DNA of 64,000 nucleotides. It comes from Undaria pinnatifida. Taxonomy: Eukaryota; Sar; Phaeophyceae; Laminariales; Alariaceae. The DNA lies in assembly GCA_012845835.1 (NCBI GenBank), contig JABAKD010000006.1, positions 7,734,637 through 7,798,636 of the forward strand, in the 5' to 3' direction. The position numbers were made by a program, and so were the translations under genes. Shown here one piece after another: positions 1 to 12,300 of this stretch (positions within the stretch are counted from its first letter, which is position 1; each line of letters starts with the position of its first letter). The notes below the pieces were generated by a model. That model was not told the origin of the DNA. It was given only the letters and a program-made list of their open reading frames with translations, and made no database searches.

Positions 1-443
1 TTCAGAGTGCCCACTGTAAGCCCTTTGGAACTTTCAGAGGGAAAACGTGTCGAAAGCAATAGGCGATTATTATGCCGACTTGACCGCTCTTAACTCTCGA
101 ATGCTCTGAACGCGAGCGCCCTTAAATCGCGCTACCCCTTCCGGGCTTCAGAGGCAAAACTTGTCGAAAATAATAGACTAATAAGAGTCAATCGCTCTTA
201 ACTCCCGAATGCTCTTAACTCGGGTACTCTTAACTCGGGGTACCCTCTGTAAACGTTTTGGAGCTTCAGAGGGAAATCTTGTTGACAGTAAGGATCTCCA
301 TAGATAGATCAAATGCGGCAATTCCGCCGAGACCCTGTTTCGATGCTAAACAAAACATGTGCTGGAGTTCGAATCTCGTCAGCAAAGCTTTTAACCTTGA
401 AAAAAATGTGCTTTTTTTAAAGGGAAGAGTTGAAAAAGGCCTG
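1..443. other. Gene-free flank of the tandem duplication with short degenerate repeats
   Basis: No coding signal is visible. The stretch contains several imperfect copies of two short words, one around CTTCAGAGG and one around CTCTTAACTCGGG, at roughly 100-base spacing. A fragment at 329-345 (ACCCTGTTTCGATGCT) resembles 746-763 inside the first duplication copy, so the flank may hold an older, decayed piece of the same sequence. Confidence 0.4.
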
Positions 444-1804
444 TTTCGAGTCAGTACTTTGTACGTGGCAAGTGGGGGGGGTCGCAGGAGATCAACGCTG
501 GCGAGATTGGGTGCTCCGAGCCCCAACGTATATAATTTGTCACTGTAGTTGAAGCTCTACTCGTTGAGCTGCTTCAGTCACGTGATTGACGTAGCTCAAA
601 CGCTTAGATCGTCCTGCTAACACACCCATGCAAGTCAGTTGTGTTTGCTGTTGTGTGTCGGTAGGTAGGCACTGTACGAGAATTATGTTTACCGAAAAGG
701 ATGGAAGCGTGCAAGGCTTTCCACTGGTGGGTGGTGCGTTTCCGGTGAGACCGTGTTTCGATGCTGGCAGCCATTGCAGTTAGCCACGTTTTTGTTGGAC
801 GCAATCAAACAGGTTTTGCGTTGGTGACATTGCGCGAACATTTCTTGCTTCTTAAAACGCCTTGCTATGTGCTGAGCGCCACTGCAAGGGCACAGGAGAG
901 ACAGGCACGGGCAGTTTCCAATAACCATGTCTCTGGTGAAAAGGGTATGATGACAAATAATCAATCGCATAGTTTAGTCAACTTGTACGTTGATTATGAT
1001 GTGTGCTGATCGCCAACACTACAGCTAAATACTTACTGGCGTGCGTGTTAACTATTTTTGGACTTGAAAAAAGAGACTTGGTCGAGCGGTCAGCGTACTG
1101 CTTTGGTCAGTACATCTTTGGATTGAGAATAGTCAACAGCCACCAGTATATACTGGACAGCATCAGTATACTGGATGCGATTTTCTTCATTTTTTTTTCA
1201 GGGGCTTTAGGCTTTGAGCAAGTTATGTCAACTAAACTATTTACTCACCGAGCTCACCGAGCAGGACCGCGAGACTTCTTTCTTCGACGGTGGGTGGTAT
1301 GTGCGGAGGCACCACCGCGTAAGCGTGGCCATCGGGCTACTCAGGCGAAATATACCAGCCGCGGTCAATCCACTGGGGACACAAAACTACGGCCAAGAAA
1401 ATATAGCCCTCTGAAGAATAGCCAACACAGAGACTAATCCTCAAGTTAGAATGATAGAATGTGTACCTCGGCCACCAAAATCTCAACTGGTACAGCAGTA
1501 TTAAGCAATTAAAGTTCACACCCCAGTAGCACATGGTTGGCTTGTTGAACAATGGGATAACTTGAAAAGATGCACGAAGAAACCCGGTGCAAATATTTCC
1601 ACGGCACGGTGACATCGTGTTATGGACGGGGCGGCGGTGGCGGCGGTTTCGGAACTACGCCTGATAGCGCATTAAACTTGGGATGAGGAGTCTGTTCTAT
1701 AAACGGGCGACACGCGCAGCGGCTGATATGTGGCCGACGCTGAACTAACACACCGTTTCAAATGATGATAATAACAATAATGAACAGCTTGCAGCAACGA
1801 CAAC

Positions 1805-1866
1805 AATGATGATGGTGATGATGACGATGATGATGATGATGATGATAAATGATGATGATGATGATA
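1805..1866. repeat. (GAT)n microsatellite, left copy
   Basis: An interrupted ATG/GAT triplet tract lies about 50 bases beyond the stop codon of the duplicated methyltransferase terminal exon. The equivalent tract at 6272-6340 differs in interruptions and length, so it has mutated since the duplication. Confidence 0.85.
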
Positions 1867-3067
1867 ATAGTAACATCATTAAAACAATACAAAATAGTCC
1901 AACTTTGTATCAACACACCAGGCCCTGTCCCCGCCCACAAACGCAAAACCTCACGCGTTCCAAGTCTCCGGGGTGGCACCATAGTCCCAACCCCGACCCC
2001 TCCCACGAAGATGCTACCCCAGCACCGCCATTAATAGGCGGTCCTCGTTCCCCTAGCAAAGGCGGTGATTTTTTCAAAGCGCCTTTTTTTGGCGAGCGCT
2101 CGACATCCGCCTCAAGACCGACGACCCCTGCCACTGGGAGTTGTGAAATCCTGTTTGGTCGCAAGCTAGTGGACTCCATGACGCCAGGTTGCGAAACACC
2201 GTGCTGTGAGCAACCACCGCCCTCCAAAGAAACGCCTGCGCTTGAAACCCCGTCAGAAGGAGACGCCTTCTTCGAAGCTCCACCATCCCCTCCGTTACCA
2301 CTACTACTACTACTGCTACTACCACCACCACCATTTATATTGCTACCAACACCGATACTGCCTCTACCACCATTGCTACTACTGCCACTGCCAGAAGCAG
2401 TACAAGATTTTGGTGGCATAAGAGCAGTGTCTGCAACAGCGACGCCGTCTTCGGTGGTTCCTTCTGCCGACAGATGATGTATCGAAAAATCCCCACTGCT
2501 AGGAAAGCCAACGCTATGCCATGGAACGCCCGCAACCTCGAGGCAACGGTGGAAAGCGCCCATGGTCTCGGCATTTCGAAGCTTAGCGAGGAAGCGACGC
2601 GAGGGTTTGCAGAATGAGGAGGAGGCGGAACAGGGGCAGGCGAAAGGGAAGGGGGAGGGACGGGGGAGATTGAGAGAGAAGCGAGGAGATGAACTCACGC
2701 TTTCATGGGGGGGTTACAGGAGGATGCGGGGGGGGGGGGGGGGGGGTTGAACGAGAATTGTAGAGAAGCAATCGCTCTTTTACGGTGGGTTTGCAGGAGG
2801 AGGAGGCGGGGATGGGGAAGAGGAAGAGGAGGGGGGATGAGAGAGAACTGTGGAGAAAAAGCACGCTATTTCGCGGCCGCTCCAACGAGTATGAACTACA
2901 ACTACTCACGGCCGCTCCACCGAGTATGACCTGCAACTACTCGTGCCGTACAACCGTCGCACTCCGGACAAAAACTCCCTTGCCCCAGAGCCCAGGCGGA
3001 TTGCGTGTCACACCCGATGATGTGGTGATCACTTTTATTCGATTTTTTTGTCCGTTTCAAATCCCAA

Positions 3068-3395
3068 AAGGGCTAAGAACCTGAAGAATTGGATGTTACA
3101 AATCTGAAAAAAATCATGTTACGAACCTGAGAATATGCGCGATAGGGAATCCGAGAGACGTATGTTTAAGAACGCGTGGAAAGACACATTAATAGCATGA
3201 GAAAGTTTATGTCGAAGAACGTGAGAAAAAGTACGTTTAAGAACCTGATAACACGCGTGTTCAAGAAGCTGAGAAGCGTATCTTAAGAACGCGTCAAAAC
3301 GTACGTTGACAACCTTATAGAAAAATACGTTACGAACCAGATAAAAGTGTGTTACGAACCTGAGGAAACATGTGTTAAGGACACGATAAAAAACA
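3068..3395. repeat. Degenerate ~30-bp minisatellite in an intron (left copy)
   Basis: About ten diverged units built around a TTAAGAACCTGAGAAA-like word follow one another between two terminal exons. Variants include GTTACGAACCTGAG, TTTAAGAACGCGTG and TTCAAGAAGCTGAG. The tract recurs in the second duplication copy. Confidence 0.75.
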
Positions 3396-3461
3396 GGTAC
3401 TCCATCCACTGCAGCGAAGCACGATACGATAGAGGTAGCACCATTTGTCGCGAAAAAAAAC

Positions 3462-3833
3462 CTGAATGACGGGGCCCCTTAACTCGAAATCGTCGGAATG
3501 CCATTATAGCTACTCAATTTGACTTCTTGCTGTAGTAGTTTTGACTCTTTTTGTGTATCTCAGTCATGGGTTTGTTCATCGGGTTGGAATTTCAGTTTTC
3601 TCCCAAAAATCATTTTTGGGGTGAGGTATAGAGCTCAGAGATCTAAATGACGGGGCTCCTTAACCCGATATCGTCGGAATGTCATTATTGCTACTCAATT
3701 TGAATTTTTGTTGTATTAGTTTTGACTATTTTTCGTGTATCTCAGCCATGGGTTTGTTCATCGGGTTGGAATTTCAGTTTTCTCCCAACAATCATTTTTG
3801 GGGTGAGGTACAGAGCTCCTCAAGCAACCGCCC
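3462..3833. repeat. Two tandem ~183-bp units (left copy)
   Basis: Two head-to-tail units start with AATGACGGGG(C/G)..CCTTAAC and end with TGGGGTGAGGTA(T/C)AGAGCTC. They lie in the intron between exons 3891-3969 and 1910-2581 of the truncated methyltransferase copy. They share ATGGGTTTGTTCATCGGG and TCAGTTTTCTCCCAA blocks. No coding function is visible. Confidence 0.85.
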
Positions 3834-6271
3834 TCAATAAGAAAAAACCGTGCACCACTATCGTACCATGCGTCCAAGCATTACACTTACCGTAGATGCG
3901 AAGATTATGAGCGCGTCCGGGCACCTCCGCAGAGTCTCCACCACCACACCCACCAACGCCGGGTGGTACCTGCCGGGTCGAGCAGTCGTTGTTGTCGCCG
4001 GCAAGCAGAGAAAAAAAAAATAGGCAAAGGCCTGTCGCTTAAAATAGCATATTTGATGTCGAGTACGGGTTCACCAAGAATAACAAAGATTAGCGAGCAA
4101 GCTGCCGCAGACGCCCTCTCTAACACGCCTGAGACATACCTGGAACCTGGTATGTTTTAGGACGCCGCGAGGCAAGCCATCCGTGTTGAACTCTCTCTCT
4201 TGTTTTAGTATATCTACCTCCCTCCCTCTCTACCCCCTTTCCTTTCTCTTCCTCTCGCAGGCTTTCTCTGCAGTCCGCCCAACCTCTCCCGAAGATCACC
4301 CGTAACCCTAGATTAGCCCATGGCCACGTGGTGATCGAGTAAACGGTAGAACAGCCCAAGCGGGGAGAGGCGAGGGTGGGGAAGCGAAAGAGAAACCAGA
4401 ACCCATGCACTCCCGACAACAAAGCATCCAGCCGCCCACCTAGCCGCCCACCCATCCATCTACTTACCCACCCATACCCACCCAACCACCCACCCAGCCA
4501 TCTGCCCACCTGACATCGTACACAACATCTGCGGCCAGAACCACCTCCGGCACACCCAACGCATCTATCTCCTCTTCCCGTTCCCTCCCTTCCGCCCCCC
4601 CCTCCTCCTTATGCCCTTGATCCTCTTCCTCCTCCCCCTCCTCCTCCTCCCCCTCCTCCTTGCCCCGGCCAAGTCCATCCGACCGCCCCTCCTCCCCGCC
4701 CACGCCTACACGTGTCACCGCCGCTGGTGCTCGTATTCCCGTCGATGGTGCTGGTGTCGCCGTCGACGGTAAGGAAGAGGTGTAGTCGGTCCAATCGAGG
4801 GAGCGGACCGTTAATTTTGCGGCGTCCGCATTGGGAGCAGGGCCGCATTGCTGTAGCCACCTTCTGTTTATTTCAACGTTGAATCGGAGGTTGGCGAGCA
4901 CCCTGAAGGGTTTCGAGTCAGTACTTTGTACGTGGCAAGTGGATGGGGTCGCCGGAGATCAACGCTGGCGAGATTGGGTGCTCCGAGCCCCAACGTATAT
5001 AATTTGTCACTGTAGTTGAAGCTCTACTCGTTGAGCTGCTTCAGTCACGTGATTGACGTAGCTCAAACGCTTAGATCGTCCTGCTAACACGCCCATGCAA
5101 GTCAGTTGTGTTTGCTGTTGTGTGTCGGTAGGTAGGCACTGCACGAGAATTATGTTTACCGAAAAGGATGGAAGCGTGCAAGGCTTTCCACTGGTGGGTG
5201 GTGCGTTTCCGGTGAGACCGTGTTTCGATGCTGGCAGCCATTGCAGTTAGCCACGTTTTTGTTGGACGCAATCAAACAGGTTTTGCGTTGGTGACATTGC
5301 GCGAACATTTCTTGCTTCTTAAAGCGCCTTGCTATGTGCTGAGCGCCACTGCAAGGGCACAGGAGAGACAGGCACGGGCAGTTTCCAATAACCATGTCTC
5401 TGTTGAAAAGGGTATGATGACAAATAATCAATCGCATAGTTTAGTCAACTTGTACGTTGATTATGATGTGTGCTGATCGCCAACACTACAGCTAAATACT
5501 TACTGGCGTGCGTGTTAACTATTTTTGGACTTGAAAAAAGAGACTTGGTCGAGCGGTCAGCGTACTGCTTTGGTCAGTACATCTTTGGATTGAGAATAGT
5601 CAACAGCCACCAGTATATACTGGACAGCATCAGTATACTGGGTGCGATTTTCTTCATTTTTTCTTCAGGTGCTTTAGGCTTTGAGCAAGTTATGTCAACT
5701 AAACTATTTACTCACCGAGCTCACCGAGCAGGACCGCGAGACTTCTTTCTTCGACGGTGGGTGGTATGTGCGGAGGCACCACCGCGTAAGCGTGGCCATC
5801 GGGCTACTCAGGCGAAATATACCAGCCGCGGTCAATCCACTGGGGACACAAAACTACGGCCAAGAAAATAAAGCCCTCTGAAGAATAGCCAACACAGAGA
5901 CTAATCCTCAAGTTAGAATGATAGAATGTGTACCTCGGCCACCAAAATCTCAACTGGTACAGCAGTATTAAGCAATTAAAGTCCACACCCCAGTAGCACA
6001 TGGTTGGCTTGTTGAACAGTGGGATAACTTGAAAAGATGCACGAAGAAACCCGGTGCAAATATTTCCACGGCACGGTGACATCGTGTTATGGACGGGGCG
6101 GCGGTGGCGGCGGTTTCGGAACTACGCCTGATAGCGCATTAAACTTGGGATGAGGAGTCTGTTCTATAAACGGGCGACACGCGCAGCGGCTGATATGTGG
6201 CCGACGCTGAACTAACACACCGTTTCAAATGATGATAATAACAATAATGAACAGCTTGCAGCAACAACAAC

Positions 6272-6340
6272 AATGATGATGGTGATGATGACGATGATGA
6301 CGATGATGATGATAAATGATGATGATGATGATGATAATAG
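6272..6340. repeat. (GAT)n microsatellite, right copy
   Basis: Counterpart of the tract at 1805-1866, again just 3' of the terminal methyltransferase exon. The positions of the ACG interruptions differ from the left copy. Confidence 0.85.
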
Positions 6341-6379
6341 TAACATCATTAAAACAATACAAAATAGTCCAACTTTGTA

Positions 6380-9300
6380 TCAACACACCAGGCCCTGTCC
6401 CCGCCCACAAACGCAAAACCTCACGCGTTCCAAGTCTCCGGGGTGGCACCATAGTCCCAACCCCGACCCCTCCCACGAAGATGCTACCCCAGCACCGCCA
6501 TTAATAGGCGGTCCTCGTTCCCCTAGCAAAGGCGGTGATTTTTTCAAAGCGCCTTTTTTTGGCGAGCGCTCGACATCCGCCTCAAGACCGACGACCCCTG
6601 CCACTGGGAGTTGTGAAATCCTGTTTGGTCGCAAGCTAGTGGACTCCATGACGCCAGGTTGCGAAACACCGTGCTGTGAGCAACCACCGCCCTCCAAAGA
6701 AACGCCTGCGCTTGAAACCCCGTCAGAAGGAGACGCCTTCTTCGAAGCTCCACCATCCCCTCCGTTACCACTACTACTACTACTGCTACTACCACCACCA
6801 CCATTTATATTGCTACCAACACCGATACTGCCTCTACCACCATTGCTACTACTGCCACTGCCAGAAGCAGTACAAGATTTTGGTGGCATAGGAGCAGTGT
6901 CTGCAACAGCGACGCCGTCTTCGGTGGTTCCTTCTGCCGACAGATGATGTATCGAAAAATCCCCACTGCTAGGAAAGCCAACGCTATGCCATGGAACGCC
7001 CGCAACCTCGAGGCAACGGTGGAAAGCGCCCATGGTCTCGGCATTTCGAAGCTTAGCGAGGAAGCGACGCGAGGGTTTGCAGAATGAGGAGGAGGCGGAA
7101 CAGGGGCAGGCGAAAGGGAAGGGGGAGGGACGGGGGAGATTGAGAGAGAAGCGAGGAGATGAACTCACGCTTTCATGGGGGGGTTACAGGAGGATGCGGA
7201 GGGGGGGGGGGGGGGAAGGTTGAACAAGAATTGTAGAGAAGCAATCGCTCTTTTACGGTGGGTTTGCAGGAGGAGGAGGCGGGGATGGGGAAGAGGAAGA
7301 GGAGGGGGGATGAGAGAACTGTGGAGAAAAAGGACGCTATTTCGCGGCCGCTCCAACGAGTATGAACTACAACTACTCACGGCCGCTCCACCGAGTATGA
7401 CCTGCAACTACTCGTGCCGTACAACCGTTGCACTCCGGACAAAAACTCCCTTGCCCCAGAGCCCAGGCGGATTGCGTGTCACACCCGATGATGTGGTGAT
7501 CACTTTTATTCGATTTTTTTGTCCGTTTCAAATCCCAAAAGGGCTAAGAACCTGAAGAATTGGATGTTACAAATCTGAAAAAAATCATGTTACGAACCTG
7601 AGAATATGCGCGATAGGGAATCCGAGAGACGTATGTTCAAGAACGCGTGGAAAGATACATTAATAGCATGAGAAAGTTTATGTCGAAGAACGTGAGAAAA
7701 AGTACGTTTAAGAACCTGATACACTCGTGTTCAAGAAGCTGAGAAGCGTATCTTAAGAACGCGTGAAACGTACGCTGACAACCTGATAAAAAAATACGTT
7801 AAGAACCAGATAAAAGTGTGTTACGAACCTGAGAAAACATGCGTTAAGGACACGATAAAAAACAGGTACTTCCTCCACTGCAGCGAAGCACGATACGATA
7901 GAGGTAGCACCATTTGTCGCAAACAAAAATCTGAATGACGGGGCCCCTTAACTCGAAATCGTCGGAATGCCATTATTGCTACTCAATTTGACTTCTTGCT
8001 GTATTAGTTTTTACTCGTTTTTGTGTATCTCAGCCATGGGTTTGTTCATCGGGTTGGAATTTCAGTTTTCTCCCAAAAATCATTTTTGGGGTGAGGTATA
8101 GAGCTCAAAAATCTAAATGACGGGGCTTCTTAACCCGATATCGTCGGAATGTCTATATTTGCTACTCAATTTGACTTTTTGTTGTAATAGTTTTGACTCT
8201 TTTTCGTGTATCTCAGCCATGGGTTTGTTCATCGGGTTGGAATTTCAGTTTTCTCCCAAAAATCATTATTTGGGTGAGGTACAGAGCTCCTCAAGCAACC
8301 GCCCTCAGAAGAAAAAAACGGTGCACCTCCATCGTACCATGCGTCCAAGCATTACACTTACCGTAGATGCGAAGATTATGAGCGCGTCCGGGCACCTCCG
8401 CAGAGTCTCCACCACCACGCCCACCAACGCCGGGTGGTACCTGCCGGGTCGAGCAGTCGTTGTTGTCGCCGGCAAGCAGAGAAAAAAAAAATAGGCGAAG
8501 GCCGGTCTCTTAAAATAGCATATTTGATGTCGAGTACGGGTTCACCAAGAATAACAAAGATTAGCGAGCAAGCTGCCGCAGACGCCCTCTCTAGCACGCC
8601 TGAGACATACCTGGAACCTTGTATGTTTTAGGACGCCGCGAGGCAAGCCATCTGTGTTATCCTCTCTCGTTTTAGTATATCTACCTTCCTCCCTCCTTCT
8701 CTACTCCCTTTCTCTTCCTCTCCCAGGTTTTCTCCGAAGTCCGCCCAACTTCTCCACAAGATCACTCGTAACCCTAAATTAGCCCATGGCCACGTGGTGA
8801 TCGAGTAAACAATAGAACAGCCCAAGCGGGGAGAGGCGAGGGCGGGGAAGCGAAAGAGAAACCAGAACCCATGCACTCCCGACAACAAAGCATCCAGCCG
8901 CCCACCTAGCCGCCCACCCATCCATCTACTTACCCACCCATACCCACCCAACCACCCACCCAGCCATCTGCCCACCTGACATCGTACACAACATCTGCGG
9001 CCAGAACCACCTCCGGCACACCCAACGCATCTATCTCCTCTTCCCGTTCCCTCCCTTCCGCCCCCCCCTCCTCCTTCTGCCCTTGATCCTCTTCCTCCTC
9101 CCCCTCCTTCTCCTCCCCCTCCTCCTTGCCCCGGCCAAGTTCATCCGACCGCCCCTCCTCCCCGCCCACGCCTACACGTGTCACCGCCGCTGGTGCTCGT
9201 ATTCCCGTCGATGGTGCTGGTGTCGCCGTCGACGGTAAGGAAGAGGTGTAGTCGGTCCAATCGAGGGAGCGGACCGTTAATTTTGCGGCGTCCGCATTGG

Positions 9301-12300
9301 GAGCAGGGCCGCTGTGCTGTAGCCACCTTCTGTTTATTTCAACGTTGAATCGGAGGTTGGCGAGCACCCTGAAGGGCCGCGGTGCACGGTGGAGGCGGCG
9401 ATGACGGAAGGAGGGGGCGCGGGGGCGCGGGGGAGAGTGAGATGCGGGCAAGGGGTATCAGGCGCGGACAAGATATGTACACGTCCAGATATTTCCATCA
9501 CATCTGAGGCTATTATTTTCGCACGTTTTCTCCAGCTCTCTCACTTTTTGTAACCCAGAACATGACACACGTGGCGAGCACCGCAGAAAACGAGAAGAAA
9601 TATATACCAAGTGTGAAATACCGGCATAGGTATGTCATCCTATCGACTAATGGGTGCTCGCTTTTTTCCTTTAGGCTCCTCGTCTTCGTCGGGTGACAGC
9701 CTGTAGCTAAGAATCATATACAAGTGAGCGGGCACCGCCCCCTGCCATCCCCTAACGCGCACGATACCCCCCCCCCCCCCCCCGGTCCTCGCCTCTCTAC
9801 CCTACCAACCACCACCATAACTGATATCGCTGACCTGGGAGCGTATTTGTAAGCATAACGTCTCCACCCCCCCCCCCCCCCAAGCCCCTCGCATCCGTAT
9901 CAACACCACCACTACCGCTGACCTGGGAGCGTAGTCTGTAAGCACAACCTCTCTCGCGCCACAGCATACAGCAACAGCAGTCCCCGTCATGCCTATTCCT
10001 GCACCAAGCTCCACTACTCGTTTTTCCTCCAGCAGACGCCAGTGCGCCACGCAAAAATCTGCGTGATACGGAACGGGACGGAATGAGAGAGGACCGGATG
10101 AGGTAAGGCGGGATTATATAGGACGGGATATTATAGGATCGGATGGGATGGGATGGGATGGGATGGGATGGGATGGGACTGGATGATATGTGACGGGGTG
10201 GGATGTAATGCGATGGGATAGGGTGAGATGGGATGGGATGGGACAGAATGAAACGGGGTGGGATGAGATGAAAAGGGATAGGATTGGATGACATGGGATG
10301 AGACGGGATGAAATGGGATCTAATTGGATGGGATCGGATGATATGTGATGGATGGGATGGGACGGGACGGGACGGGATGGGTGAGTTGGGATGGAATGAG
10401 ATGGGATGGAATGTAACGGGATGGGACGGGATGGGATGGGGTGGGAACGATGATGAGTTAGGATGAAACAGGATGGGATAGAATGGGGTGGGAACGATGG
10501 GATGGGATAGGAAGGGATGGGATGGAACGGGATGGGATGGAATGGGAAGAAATATGAGATGGGATGGGAAGGGGCGGGAGGGCATGAGACGGGATGGGGT
10601 GAAATGCACGCTACGCTAGGCGTGCACATCATTTTTCCAAGGTACCTCATGTTAGAAACTCAATACCCCACCCAATACCTCATTTCGACGAAGAATGGAA
10701 GAACACCCTAATGAACAATCTCACGGCCTGCAACAGGTACGAACTCACAGCCAAAACTACCCTAAAACACAAGGACGTTCTAACGATAGGCGCAAGCTAC
10801 GACAGAGGCGTACCGATGTTTTCTAAGGCGTCCTCGCTTAAGGAGCCCCAAACCTCTCCCAAAAAAAAAGGGGTTTGGGGGAAAAGGCGAAAAAGAAAAA
10901 GGCTACCCGATGAAAAACCCCATGGCCTGCTAGGCATTCCGCTAAACTTCCGCAAAAAAAAAAAGAACGAAATTCCGACAACTTTGGGTTAAGGAGCCCC
11001 GTCATCCTATTATTGTTTTTTCATCCAAAAGAATGCCACCTCTATTGTAGCACGCCTCGATACTGGAAAGTTCCTCTGATGAAGAACCCCCGTTAGACAG
11101 GAACAGTTCGGCTGAAACAATTGCAACCCCTCTCTCAGCGTGCGTCCCTTTCCTACCTGCTAGCGCCCGACCGGCCTCCCAAACCCGAAGCCCCACCTAT
11201 ACGTAGCGCGTGCGGCGGCCAACAAGGGAAGAAACAAAAATTAGGCGGAAAAAACCAGCGGCGTAGGCAAGCAAGAAAGCGAGCGAGCGAGCGAGCGGAG
11301 AAATGGGGCTATAGAACACACGCAACGGATGCATAGAGAAACCCTGTGTACCAGGTATGTCAGAAAAGTTTTCACGCCTTGGCACCAGCTCTCAGGTCTC
11401 AAAATTGTTGTTGATAGTGTTCGTTCGTTCTTTCCATGGTCAAAATCTGCTATATTTTCTCTCGCTCCCGCCCTGTTTTTAGCTCATACCTGGGGCCATA
11501 CGTATAGGAGGGGCCTTACAGCAGGAAGTAATTTCCCCTCCTAACTACAGTGCATGCTTTCATTTTTATGGCCAGAAGGGGTCAGCATTTTCGTCCCGCG
11601 CCGACTCGCGTTGAATTTTGCATCCACTCGCAAATAATAGGTGCAATTCTGCTTGACAATTGTGCACAAGAAAAAGTCCCTGACCGTGACCACCGCGCAC
11701 CCAGTATTCGGGCAAATAACACAGTCCAGCCCAGAGAAGCTTGTAGCTTAGCCTATAACAGTATAACCCAAAAAATAAAATATATATTTTTTCCGGGTTT
11801 AGTGAGCGACGTCGTCGGTTTTCCTATTTTATTTCTGGATGTCTTTGCCGGTTTGGCGTAAGGCCGACCAGGTACCGAGCGTTGAAAAAAACTACAACAC
11901 TAGAAAGTAAATAAAACAGTGGCTGACCTCGTTGTCCTTATTCGCAACCCTGAACGACAGAAACGCCTCCGCTCCTGCCTCTGCCTCCGCCGTCGCCTCT
12001 ACCCCCATCCCCACACCCGCCCCTACCCTCACCCCCCCCTTCTCATCGCACCCTCCCGAACCTTCCGTCGGCCCCTCCACACCCGCGCCCGCCTCGCCCT
12101 CGACCCCGCAGTGCCGTAAAGAAGCGGCATCAGCCCGGCGAGAGATGGTGGCATGTCGGCGGGGGGAGGGGGGGACACAAAACGATTCGAACGCGGTTTC
12201 TTCCCTATCTGTCCCCTCTCGGAGAGTGGCCACGCATGCCACCCTAGCACACAGGAGACCCTCGGCGGGCTCTTCGCCAGCCGCCTCGACCTCATTCAGC

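Larger units (their letters stand above)
1910..4902 (-). pseudogene. 5'-truncated copy of the FAM86/EEF2KMT-like methyltransferase (three terminal exons)
   Basis: Three minus-strand exons mirror the last three exons of the gene at 6380-15072: 4510-4902 (393 bp, containing LANLRFNVEI, LDWTDY and AADVVYD), 3891-3969 (79 bp, YHPALVGVV...IIFAST) and 1910-2581 (672 bp, LRNAETMGAFHRCLEVAG plus a Ser/Gly-rich tail to the stop). All reading frames are open and every splice site is retained, including the acceptor CAG at 4903-4905. The exon with SAM-binding motif I (ELGAGIG) and everything upstream are absent, because the duplication breakpoint lies 5 bases beyond this acceptor. Alone it cannot encode an active methyltransferase. 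It lies downstream of the full gene, so it could be used as alternative terminal exons of a read-through transcript (inference). Confidence 0.8.
444..4910. repeat. Left copy of a 4.47-kb tandem segmental duplication
   Basis: This block repeats head-to-tail at 4911-9376 with scattered substitutions and small length changes in simple repeats. The left boundary is read at TTTCGAGTCAG (444 and 4911), the right one at GAGCACCCTGAAGGG (ending 4910 and 9376). Only about one base of microhomology is visible at the junction, which fits non-homologous duplication better than recombination between long repeats. The block contains the three terminal exons of a minus-strand methyltransferase gene, their introns and about 1.5 kb of 3' flank. 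Confidence 0.95.
4911..9376. repeat. Right copy of the 4.47-kb tandem duplication
   Basis: This is the copy still joined to the upstream exons of the methyltransferase gene, so it is probably the ancestral location. After GAAGGG at 9376 the sequence continues uniquely (CCGCGGTGCACGG) towards exon 9923-10058. Differences from the left copy are mostly in homopolymers, the GAT tract and single bases. Confidence 0.95.

Noticed and set aside
1076-1145. tRNA-like A box GGTCGAGCGGTCAGCG
   Set aside because: No B box follows at a suitable distance and no stems form.
1806-2477. Long plus-strand open frame through the GAT tract (and its twin at 6273-6947)
   Set aside because: It is antisense to the methyltransferase terminal exon and starts in a poly-Met microsatellite. 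The minus-strand reading has exact exon phases and family motifs.
9797-10650. Two long Pro/Ser/His-rich minus-strand frames
   Set aside because: They are produced by the pentanucleotide GGGAT satellite, whose period gives open frames. Only 9923-10058 in this area is a real exon, in another frame.
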